From NCBI GenBank assembly GCA_023453335.1, contig JAEXTU010000344.1, positions 1-5,825 of the forward strand: DNA of 5,825 nt. The letters are read 5' to 3'. Shown here piece after piece: positions 1-5,215 of the stretch. How positions within the stretch are numbered: the stretch's first letter is position 1; the number at the start of each line of letters is the position of its first letter. Below the pieces are notes generated by a model. The model was not told the origin of the DNA. It searched no databases and saw only the letters and a program-made list of their open reading frames with translations. This DNA is from Pseudomonadota bacterium (GTDB lineage Bacteria > Desulfobacterota > Desulfovibrionia > Desulfovibrionales > Desulfovibrionaceae). Position numbers and translations under genes: made by a program.

Positions 1-19
1 GACCCGCTCGCCAAGCCAC

Positions 20-45
20 GGGGGCCGCGCGCGGGGCCCTCTTTT
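20..45 (+). terminator. Possible weak intrinsic terminator of an upstream plus-strand gene
   Basis: A short G+C-rich hairpin can be drawn with arms at 20-26 and 35-41: five Watson-Crick pairs between GGGCC and GGCCC, extended by one G-T and one G-C pair, around an 8-base loop. It is followed by TTTT at 42-45. This is the layout of a Rho-independent terminator, and it would isolate rex from whatever gene lies to the left of the window. The stem is short, and in sequence this rich in G+C such pairings arise by chance, so the call is tentative. Confidence 0.35.
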
Positions 46-54
46 CTCCGGGGA

Positions 55-75
55 TTCGTTAAAAAAATCACATTG
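55..75 (+). promoter_or_regulatory. Candidate Rex operator in the rex leader
   Basis: This is the only distinctly A/T-rich patch in the window and lies 20-40 bases before the rex start codon. It reads TCGTTAA (56-62), four A's, then ATCACAT (67-73). Known Rex sites are inverted repeats of the general form TTGTGAA or TTGTTAA, a four-base spacer, then TTCACAA or TTAACAA. Here the left half matches TTGTTAA at 6 of 7 positions and the right half matches TTCACAA at 5 of 7, with the expected spacer. The two halves are poorly symmetric with each other (3 of 7). Autoregulation is common for Rex, so the position fits. The promoter itself probably overlaps this patch, but I cannot assign clear -35 and -10 boxes. 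Confidence 0.35.
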
Positions 76-84
76 CACGCAGCC

Positions 85-91
85 AAGGCGG
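85..91 (+). promoter_or_regulatory. Ribosome binding site of rex
   Basis: AAGGCGG differs by one base from the AAGGAGG consensus and sits 4 bases before the GTG at 96. It supports the GTG start over the internal ATG at residue 14. Confidence 0.6.
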
Positions 92-95
92 GCCC

Positions 96-746
96 GTGAA
101 GAGCGAACACATCCCCCGCGCCACCATCCAGCGGATGGCCGTGTACATCCAGGTGCTCGAAGGCCTGGCGCGCGATGGGGCCACGGTGGTTTCCTCCGAG
201 GCCCTGGCCCGGACCTGCTCGGTCAATCCTTCCCAGATCCGCAAGGACCTCGCCTACTTCGGCGAATTCGGCGTGCGCGGCGTGGGCTACTACGTCCAGG
301 ACCTCATCACCTCCATCAAGCAGTCCCTGGGCGTGGACCGGATCTGGAAGACCGCCCTGGTCGGGGTGGGCAACCTGGGCCGGGCCCTGCTCAACCACCG
401 GGAGTTCCGCCTGCGCGGCTTCCACATCGTGGGCGCCTTCGACTGCGACCCCTTCAAGATCGGCGAGGTGGTTTCCGGCCTGGAGGTCATCTGCTCCCGC
501 CGCCTGGGCGAGAAGGTGGGCGAGCTGGGCATCGAGATCGGCATCATCACCACCCCGCCCGAGCGCGCCCAGCGCGCCACCAACTACCTGGTGCAGGCCG
601 GCATCAAAGGCATCCTGAACTTCGCGCCCGCCCGCATCACCGTGCCCGAGGACGTGTCCGTGGAGTACGTGGACTTCTTCCACCACCTCTACAACCTGGC
701 CTTCAAGATCACCCTGGGCGCGCAGATCACCGAGGACGAGGCCTAG
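96..746 (+). CDS. rex: Redox-sensing transcriptional repressor Rex
   Basis: Rex is a cytoplasmic homodimeric repressor that reads the NADH/NAD+ ratio: it binds operators when NAD+ dominates and releases them when NADH binds. It typically controls fermentation, respiration and energy genes. The 216-residue length is normal for the family. Residues about 4-75 form the winged-helix DNA-binding domain, opening with the family-typical IPRATIQR and containing SVNPSQIRKDLAYFGEFG (42-59) and the wing RGVGY (61-65). Residues 85-200 are the Rossmann fold, with the dinucleotide motif GVGNLG (90-95) and the acidic FDCDP (115-119) at the end of the second strand. NFAPA and VP(E)DV follow at about 175-187, and a C-terminal helix (191-208) would be the domain-swapped dimer helix. 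The GTG start at 96 is chosen because an AAGGCGG ribosome site (85-91) lies 4 bases upstream and because the next start codon, ATG for residue 14, would remove conserved N-terminal sequence. The gene stands alone on the plus strand with a terminator behind it. Confidence 0.96.
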   Translation: MKSEHIPRATIQRMAVYIQVLEGLARDGATVVSSEALARTCSVNPSQIRKDLAYFGEFGVRGVGYYVQDLITSIKQSLGVDRIWKTALVGVGNLGRALLNHREFRLRGFHIVGAFDCDPFKIGEVVSGLEVICSRRLGEKVGELGIEIGIITTPPERAQRATNYLVQAGIKGILNFAPARITVPEDVSVEYVDFFHHLYNLAFKITLGAQITEDEA

Positions 747-774
747 CAGGCCGCACGAATTTTCCTGTCGGGGC

Positions 775-810
775 GCGGCCGGAACCCAGGGGTGGTTCCG
801 GCCGCCTTTT
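775..810 (+). terminator. Intrinsic terminator of rex
   Basis: A perfect 12-bp stem pairs GCGGCCGGAACC (775-786) with GGTTCCGGCCGC (794-805) around a 7-base loop. A C and then TTTT (807-810) follow, 28 bases after the rex stop codon. The T run is present only for plus-strand transcription. Read from the minus strand, the sequence beyond the hairpin is GCCCCGACAGG, with no U tract. The hairpin therefore terminates rex well, but at most slows transcripts arriving from cobS, whose stop codon is only 7 bases from the stem. Confidence 0.88.
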
Positions 811-812
811 AT

Positions 813-1574
813 TCAGCGGATGGCGAGAGGGATGGCGCCGGAGGTGAGGACCAGGGCCAGGAGCACCGAGAGCTCGCCCCAGACCACGGCGCAGCCCAGG
901 AAGTCGCCGTTGAGGCCGCCCTGGCGGCGGGCCAGGGCGGTGAGCTCGGACAGGCCGAGGATGGCCAGGAGCAGGGCCGCGGCCAGGGTGGGCAGGGGCA
1001 GGGCTCCCAGGCCCGCGCCCAGGGTCAGGGTCGCGGCCATGCCCACCCTGCCCGGGGTGGCCCCGGGCAAAAAGGCCGCGCCCAGGCCGGGCCGGGCCAG
1101 GCCCCGGTTCAGGGCCATGAGGCCCACGGCCAGGCCCCGGCCGAACACGAAGGCATAGCCCACCCCCAGGTACAGGCCCCAGCCCAGACAGTACTGCAGC
1201 AGGATGAGCTGGCCGGCCAGACCCCCGATCAGGCCCATGGCCCCGAAGGCCCCGGTGCGGCTGTCCTTGAGTATCTGCCAGAAGCGTTCACCCTGCGCCT
1301 GGCTGCCCCAGGCGTCGCACAGGTCGGCCCAGCCGTCCCAGTGCAGGCCGCGGGTGAGCCACAGCGAGAGGAGCAGGGACAGCCAGGCCGCCAGCCAGGG
1401 CGAGCGGGGCAGGAAGCCCAGATGGAAGGGCCCGGCCACCAGCGCGCCCACCGCCGCCCCGGCCACCGGGAACCAGGGCAGGGTGGCGGCGAAGTCCTCG
1501 CTGCGCGCCATGCGGCCCGGCACCAGCCGGGTGAGGAAGGACAGGGCCAGGAGGAGGCCGGAGAGGGGGTTCAC
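813..1574 (-). CDS. cobS: Adenosylcobinamide-GDP ribazoletransferase (cobalamin synthase CobS)
   Basis: CobS is an integral inner-membrane enzyme that joins adenosylcobinamide-GDP with alpha-ribazole (or its phosphate), the last assembly step of cobalamin synthesis. The 253 residues fit the family's usual 240-260. Conserved blocks appear in order: LSFLTRLVPG (11-20), LPWFPVAGAAVG (32-43), GLHWDGWADLCDAWG (76-90, with the acidic residues D80, D84 and D87 expected to bind metal), ILKDSRTGAFGAMGL (101-115), and near the C terminus RQGGLNGDFLGCAVVWGEL (217-235). Several hydrophobic helices lie between about 34 and 250. The frame stays open upstream to 1781, but the true start is the GTG at 1574-1572. 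The family begins there, GGGAG (1580-1584) lies 5 bases upstream, and the codon forms a GTGA overlap with the stop of the preceding gene. The extra upstream residues are Arg/Gly/Pro-rich shadow sequence. It is the last gene of its group, and no other cob gene is in the window. Confidence 0.95.
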   Translation of the reverse strand: MNPLSGLLLALSFLTRLVPGRMARSEDFAATLPWFPVAGAAVGALVAGPFHLGFLPRSPWLAAWLSLLLSLWLTRGLHWDGWADLCDAWGSQAQGERFWQILKDSRTGAFGAMGLIGGLAGQLILLQYCLGWGLYLGVGYAFVFGRGLAVGLMALNRGLARPGLGAAFLPGATPGRVGMAATLTLGAGLGALPLPTLAAALLLAILGLSELTALARRQGGLNGDFLGCAVVWGELSVLLALVLTSGAIPLAIR

Positions 1575-2395
1575 CGCCGCTCCCGTTGCTCGCAGGACAG
1601 GCTCAGGGAATGCCCGCTGCGCAGGCCCAGTTCGCGGGCGGCCGAGGCCTGGCGCAGGGCCACCTCCAAATAGCCCTGGGACCCGGCCAGCAGCCCGAAC
1701 TCGTCCCGTTCCAGGTCGGCGTAGCTGGACACCAGGCGCAGGGACACCGCGCCGGGCATGAACAGGGTGATGCGTGGCCACTGGGCCAGGATTTCCCGCC
1801 AGGGTTCGATGCGCAGGTTGAGCAGGCAGTTGCCGAAGCGGTCCACGTGCAGCACGTGGGCGGTGAGGCTGGTGCGGCAGTCTCGGTACTCGGGCTCGGA
1901 CCAGGGCAGGCGCACCAGGCTGTCCGGGGCGATCTCCGGGAGCAGGGCCGCCGGGTCCTCTCCCCTGGCCAGCCGAGCGGCCAGGGGCGCGAACACGTCG
2001 CGGCCGTGGAAGGTGTTGCTGCGCTCGGCGGCGGCGTAGTCCGAGAAGTCGAAGCAGCGCGCCTCGCCCGGGGCCTGCAACAGGAGGGACAACAGCCCGT
2101 TGTCCGGGGCCAGGAAGAACTGGCCGAACTTGTCGAGCGCCACCAGGCGGCGGGCGCCGCCCACCCCGGGGTCCACCACCGCCACGAACACCGTGCCCGC
2201 CGGGAAGGTGGAGCGGCTGGCGTCCAGGAAGAACCCGGCCTGGGCCAGGTTGAAGGGCTCCACGCTGTGGGTCAGGTCCACCACCTTGGCCTCGGGGCAG
2301 TCGCGCAGCACCGCGCCCTTCATCTGCGCGGCGTAGGGCTCGGTGAGGCCGAAGTCGGTGAGCAGGGCCACCAGCCGGGGCAGGGGGCGGGCCAT
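1571..2395 (-). CDS. SAM hydroxide adenosyltransferase (SAM hydrolase, DUF62 family)
   Basis: This cytoplasmic enzyme family uses a water-derived hydroxide to split S-adenosylmethionine into adenosine and L-methionine. It is related to the SAM fluorinase and chlorinase, but most bacterial members are hydrolases. The 274 residues match the family. The N-terminal domain carries LLTDFG (11-16), VVDPGVGGARR (73-83), LAPDNGLL (95-102) and NTFHGRDVF (127-135). By eye, the conserved Asp-Arg-His triad that activates water is D75, R82 and H130, all present. The C-terminal domain begins near residue 175 and contains HVDRFGNCLLNL (183-194). The ATG at 2395-2393 is chosen because it precedes the conserved N terminus, has AAGG (2403-2406) 7 bases upstream, and shares one base with the stop codon of the YitT gene (TGATG). 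The longer open frame upstream is a shadow of that gene. The stop overlaps the cobS start by 4 bases. The presence of the hydroxide triad argues against a halogenase, which would instead show substitutions around the triad and a halide pocket. Confidence 0.93.
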   Translation of the reverse strand: MARPLPRLVALLTDFGLTEPYAAQMKGAVLRDCPEAKVVDLTHSVEPFNLAQAGFFLDASRSTFPAGTVFVAVVDPGVGGARRLVALDKFGQFFLAPDNGLLSLLLQAPGEARCFDFSDYAAAERSNTFHGRDVFAPLAARLARGEDPAALLPEIAPDSLVRLPWSEPEYRDCRTSLTAHVLHVDRFGNCLLNLRIEPWREILAQWPRITLFMPGAVSLRLVSSYADLERDEFGLLAGSQGYLEVALRQASAARELGLRSGHSLSLSCEQRERR

Positions 2396-3249
2396 CAGTA
2401 GACCTTGCGCCGGGAGAACCGTCGGCCCAGCACGTTGAAGGTGTTGCCCACGATGGTGAAGGCCTGCGGGTCGATGGTGAAGATGATTTCCTCCAGCCGC
2501 TTGAGTTGGATGTTGTTGACCACGGTGAGGATGATCTTCTTGGGATTGCCGGTGTAGGCGCCCTGGCCGCTCAGGTAGGTCACCCCGCGGTGGATGCGGT
2601 GCAGCACGGCCTCGGCGATCTCCTCCGGGAAGTCGGTGATGACCAGGACCATCTTGCGCTGGTTGAACAGGGACAGGAAGTAGTCGGTGACGCTGGCCGA
2701 CACGAAGAGCATGGCCAGGGAGTACAGGGCGCGCTCCACGTCCAGGAAGAACATGCTGGAAAGGAGCAGGAGCAGGTTGAAGATGAAGCTCACCTGCCCC
2801 ACCCGGATGTTGAAGCGGTTGTTCAGGAACACCGCCACGATGTCCACCCCGCCGGTGGAGCCCAGGGAGCGCAGGGCCGTGCCCGAGCCCGCGCCGAACA
2901 GGGTGCCGCCGGCCAGCACCGCCAGGAACTTGTCGTGGATGGGCGCGGTCCAGGGGATGAGCTCGATGGCCAGGGACAGGGTGGCGATGCCGAAGACCGT
3001 GTAGAAGAAGAACCGCCGGCTCACCGAGAACCAGCCCAGGAGCAGGATGGGGATGTTGAGCAAGAGGTACCACCAGCCCGGGGTGAGCCCGCCCAGCACG
3101 TAGTGCAGGAGCACGCCCAGGCCGGAAACCCCGCCGGACACGAAGCCCTGCGGCACCAGGATGGACTTGATGGAGAAGGCCACCAGAACCGCACCCACGG
3201 TGATGAGCATGAGGTTCCAGGGCACGGAATAGGTGAAGTCCCGTTTCAC
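2395..3249 (-). CDS. YitT family membrane protein (DUF161/YitT_membrane plus DUF2179)
   Basis: This is a polytopic inner-membrane protein of unknown transport or regulatory function. The 284 residues match the two-domain YitT family. The N-terminal half (about 11-195) contains five or six hydrophobic segments, at roughly 12-30, 41-52, 58-75, 80-99, 107-126 and 152-195. Family-typical glycine motifs are present: LVPQGFVSGGVSGLGVLL (31-48), GGTLFGAGSGTALRSLGSTGG (114-134) and DIVAVFLN (136-143). The C-terminal soluble domain (about 198-275) is DUF2179, with RGVTYLSGQGAYTGNPKKII (221-240) and DPQAFTIVGNTFNVLG (260-275). It is probably a small ligand-binding or oligomerisation domain. The GTG start at 3249-3247 has GGGAGG (3254-3259) 4 bases upstream. 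An internal ATG at residue 14 would cut into the first membrane segment. The stop shares a base with the SAM-hydrolase start, so the two are probably translationally coupled. No substrate can be assigned from sequence. Confidence 0.93.
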   Translation of the reverse strand: MKRDFTYSVPWNLMLITVGAVLVAFSIKSILVPQGFVSGGVSGLGVLLHYVLGGLTPGWWYLLLNIPILLLGWFSVSRRFFFYTVFGIATLSLAIELIPWTAPIHDKFLAVLAGGTLFGAGSGTALRSLGSTGGVDIVAVFLNNRFNIRVGQVSFIFNLLLLLSSMFFLDVERALYSLAMLFVSASVTDYFLSLFNQRKMVLVITDFPEEIAEAVLHRIHRGVTYLSGQGAYTGNPKKIILTVVNNIQLKRLEEIIFTIDPQAFTIVGNTFNVLGRRFSRRKVY

Positions 3250-3307
3250 GCTGCCTCCCGCCCCCTGTGTACGGCGCGGTCGCGGGACTGTCCAGACGGG
3301 CGAACCG
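3250..3307. other. 57-58 nt spacer between mlaA and the YitT gene
   Basis: This is the only non-overlapping gap of any size on the minus strand. Read from the minus strand it holds the tail of mlaA and the ribosome site of the YitT gene. I see no hairpin followed by a T run and no recognisable promoter boxes, so read-through from the mla genes into the YitT, SAM-hydrolase and cobS group is plausible. A weak promoter cannot be excluded. Confidence 0.5.
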
Positions 3308-4129
3308 CTATCGCTTGACCTCCGCCTCGCGGTGCTGGGCGTAGGCGTCGCGCACCGCGATGTAGGGGTCGATGGCCGCCTCCTTGAGCGCCTCGTAGTC
3401 GCCCAAGGAAAGGGCCGTCGTGTTGAACTTGTCGTAGCCCTTCACCGCGATGGAGTGCTCCCAGGGATTCAGGTAGGACACCGGGTCCAGGAAGGAGTCG
3501 CCCACGGTGCCCACCCCGTCGCGCAGGGAGGAGGGGCCGAGCACCGGCAGCACGATGTAGAAGCCGTGCCCCGCGCCCCAGGCCCCGAAGACCTGGCCCA
3601 GGTCCTCGTCGCTGGTCCTCAGGGACTCGTGGTTCTTGGCCAGGTCGAAGAGGCCGAGCATGCCCAGGGTGGAGTTGAGCAGGAAGGCCCCGGTCTCGCG
3701 CAGGGCGTCGCCGCCCTTGCCCTGGAGCAGGCAGCCCACCAGGCGGATGGGGTAGCGCAGGTTGGAGAAGGCGTTTCTCACCCCGATGCGCACCAGTTCC
3801 GGGGTCACGAAGTTGTAGACCTGGGCCGTGGGCTTGAGGATGTAGAAGTAGAGCTTGTCGTTGACCTGGAAGAACACCCGGTTCACCGGCTCCAGGGGGT
3901 CGGCGATGCGGGTGGCGTTGGCCTGGGCCTGCACGTCCTCCTCGCCGAGCATGGCGTCGAGCTTGGCCGTGGACTCGTCGGAGAAGGGATCGGCCGCTCC
4001 GCCCGCATCGGTGGCGGTGGCCGGGGCGTTGGCCGAGGCCAGCAGCCGGGGCGCAACGGGCCGGGGCGGGGTGGCCGCGGAGCAGGCCGCGAGCAGCAGG
4101 CAGCAGAGGGCGAGGGCGGTCAGGCGCAC
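3308..4129 (-). CDS. mlaA: MlaA (VacJ) outer-membrane phospholipid-removal lipoprotein
   Basis: MlaA is an outer-membrane lipoprotein that extracts mislocalised phospholipids from the outer leaflet and hands them to periplasmic MlaC. The 273-residue precursor has a short lipoprotein signal, with lipobox LAAC at 13-16 (lipidated Cys16). Ser17 follows, with no inner-membrane retention Asp. A long Ala/Pro-rich linker runs from 17 to about 76. The VacJ core starts at DPLEPVNRVFFQVND (77-91). Further family blocks are RNAFSNLRYPI (118-128), LRETGAFLLNSTLGMLGLFD (143-162), FGAWGAGHGFYIVLPVLGPS (181-200) with SLRDGVG (201-207), and LKEAAIDPYIAVRDAY (248-263). The GTG start at 4129-4127 is the only start codon that gives a proper lipoprotein signal. 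GGGG (4136-4139) lies 6 bases upstream. The frame is open further upstream, to 4261, but there it is a shadow of mlaC. The gene follows mlaC after 10 nt, so it belongs to the mla operon rather than standing apart as in E. coli. Confidence 0.95.
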   Translation of the reverse strand: MRLTALALCCLLLAACSAATPPRPVAPRLLASANAPATATDAGGAADPFSDESTAKLDAMLGEEDVQAQANATRIADPLEPVNRVFFQVNDKLYFYILKPTAQVYNFVTPELVRIGVRNAFSNLRYPIRLVGCLLQGKGGDALRETGAFLLNSTLGMLGLFDLAKNHESLRTSDEDLGQVFGAWGAGHGFYIVLPVLGPSSLRDGVGTVGDSFLDPVSYLNPWEHSIAVKGYDKFNTTALSLGDYEALKEAAIDPYIAVRDAYAQHREAEVKR

Positions 4130-4139
4130 GGCAAGCCCC

Positions 4140-4736
4140 CTACTCGGCCACTTTCTTGCGCATCTGGTCCAAGAGTTCCTCCACGGAGTTCTTGGCCAGG
4201 ATGTCCTTGAACTGGGTGCGGTAGTTCTTGACCAGGGAGACCCCCTCCACGAACACGTCATAGACCCGCCAGACCCCGCCGCCGGTGTCGTAGAGCCGGT
4301 AGTCGATGGGTATCTCCTTGCTGGCGGTGACCACCATGGTGCCCACGTCGGCCTTGTCCTTGTCCAGGGAGGTTTCCTTGTCGTAGCGCACGTTCTCGTT
4401 GGTGTAGCTCTGGATCTTGTCCATGTAGGACTTCTCCAGGATGCGCGAGAACAGGTCGGTGAACTCCTGGCGCTGGGCCGGGTTCATGCCCTTCCATTCC
4501 AGGGCCGCGGCGCGGCGGGCCAGGGCCGGCCAGTCGAAGAACTCGTCGGCCGCCTTGCGCAGCTTTTCGCGCTGGGCGGTTTTGGTCCCGGGGTCCTTGT
4601 AGGCGGGGTCGCGCAGGATGGAGAGCACCTTCTCCACCGCGGCCTTGGTCTGGTCCATGGCCGGCCCGGCCAGGGCCGGGGCGGCCAGGAGCAGCACCAG
4701 GAGCAGGGCTGCGCCTAGCGTGGCGGTATGTTTCAT
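4140..4736 (-). CDS. mlaC: MlaC (Ttg2D) periplasmic phospholipid-binding protein
   Basis: MlaC is the soluble periplasmic carrier that shuttles a phospholipid between MlaA at the outer membrane and the MlaFEDB complex at the inner membrane. The 198-residue precursor has a clear Sec signal peptide: MKH, a hydrophobic core at 5-19, and probable cleavage after ALA at 21-23. The mature part (24-198) is the Tol/Ttg2 fold. Its signature appears as GGVWRVYDVFVEGVSLVKNY (153-172) then RTQF, the block in which family members read W-x-V-x-D then EGVSLV then YRxxF. An amphipathic FSRILEKSYMDKI segment lies at 96-108. Mature length is close to that of E. coli MlaC. The ATG at 4736-4734 has AAGAGG (4744-4749) 7 bases upstream and overlaps the mlaD stop as ATGA (4 nt), which implies translational coupling. 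Confidence 0.95.
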   Translation of the reverse strand: MKHTATLGAALLLVLLLAAPALAGPAMDQTKAAVEKVLSILRDPAYKDPGTKTAQREKLRKAADEFFDWPALARRAAALEWKGMNPAQRQEFTDLFSRILEKSYMDKIQSYTNENVRYDKETSLDKDKADVGTMVVTASKEIPIDYRLYDTGGGVWRVYDVFVEGVSLVKNYRTQFKDILAKNSVEELLDQMRKKVAE

Positions 4737-5215
4737 GGTTTGGCCTCTTCGCTGTCGTTCTTCTTCTTGTCGATGCCGCCGAACACGTACTTGCTGATGA
4801 GCGCCTCCAGGTCCACCGCGGGTTCGGTTTCCACGATGGTGTCGCCCTCCTTGAGCATGTGGTCCGAGCCGCCGGGCGAGATGGCGATGTAGCGGTCGCC
4901 GATGAGCCCGCTGGTCTTGATGGTGGCGATGGCGTCTTCATCAATCGGCACGTTCCTGTGAATCTTCAGGGTGACCATGGCCACGTAGGAGGCGGTGTCC
5001 AGGTTGATGGACTCCACCTGGCCCACCTGCACCCCGGCCATGTCCACGAAGCTGCCCGGCTTGAGCCCGGTCACCGAGGTGAAGCGGGCCTTGATGCGGT
5101 AGGTGTCACTGCCCAGGATGTCCATCTTGCCGAGCTTCACCGTGAGGTAGGCCACGCAGAGCAGGCCCAGCAGGCAGAACAGGCCCACGGTGGTTTCCAG
5201 GGTGTATTTCTTCAT
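4733..5215 (-). CDS. mlaD: MlaD MCE-domain protein of the inner-membrane lipid transporter
   Basis: MlaD anchors in the inner membrane and forms a hexameric MCE ring in the periplasm that passes phospholipids between the MlaFE ABC transporter and MlaC. The 160 residues comprise a short cytoplasmic N terminus, one membrane helix (about 9-27), and a single MCE domain (about 38-117). The MCE domain contains FTSVTGLKPGSFVDMAGVQV (45-64) followed by GQVESI, and LIGDRYIAISPGG (104-116). A short tail follows with a helix at VDLEALISKYVFGG (134-147) and a charged end. The ATG at 5215-5213 is chosen because it gives the family's N terminus MKKYTLETTVG and has GGAG (5221-5224) about 5 bases upstream. 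Upstream open sequence to 5320 is Arg/Pro/Gly-rich shadow. The gene overlaps both neighbours by 4 nt: the degenerate GGDEF gene before it and mlaC after it. The protein is somewhat shorter than E. coli MlaD (183), and the shortfall is in the C-terminal tail. Confidence 0.95.
   Translation of the reverse strand: MKKYTLETTVGLFCLLGLLCVAYLTVKLGKMDILGSDTYRIKARFTSVTGLKPGSFVDMAGVQVGQVESINLDTASYVAMVTLKIHRNVPIDEDAIATIKTSGLIGDRYIAISPGGSDHMLKEGDTIVETEPAVDLEALISKYVFGGIDKKKNDSEEAKP

Noticed and set aside
73..78. TTGCAC as a -35 box for rex
   Set aside because: The matching -10 would fall inside or beyond the rex start codon, so it cannot drive rex from its GTG.
792..1673. Long plus-strand open frame opposite cobS, 293 codons, rich in Gln, Gly, Ala and Glu
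   Set aside because: It is low-complexity in composition, matches no family I know, and lies antisense to a clearly conserved cobS. Long antisense frames are common in sequence this rich in G+C.
1571..2395. SAM-dependent chlorinase or fluorinase
   Set aside because: The Asp-Arg-His triad typical of the hydroxide-using enzymes (D75, R82, H130) is intact, which favours SAM hydrolysis.
1586..2401. Plus-strand open frame of 271 codons opposite the SAM-hydrolase gene
   Set aside because: Its composition (Gln, Gly, His, Val, Ala) is that of a codon shadow, with no recognisable motif, and the minus strand carries a conserved enzyme with its full catalytic triad.
2396..3073. N-terminal extension of the SAM-hydrolase frame, to 500 residues
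   Set aside because: The extension is His/Pro/Arg-rich shadow of the YitT gene. The ATG at 2395 starts exactly at the family N terminus and has a ribosome site.
2506..4210. Plus-strand frames 2506-3318 and 3233-4210 opposite the YitT gene and mlaA
   Set aside because: Both are antisense to well-supported genes and consist of Gly/Val/Gln/His-rich sequence without domains.
4660..4715. Repeated GGCC/CAGGAGCAG sequence resembling a short tandem repeat
   Set aside because: It encodes the Ala/Leu-rich signal peptide of MlaC, and codon bias alone explains it.
3855..4944. Frames on either strand over mlaC and mlaA (3855-4718 plus, 4258-4944 minus)
   Set aside because: They are shadows of mlaC, mlaA and mlaD; the minus-strand one is Arg/Pro/Gly-rich with no motif.
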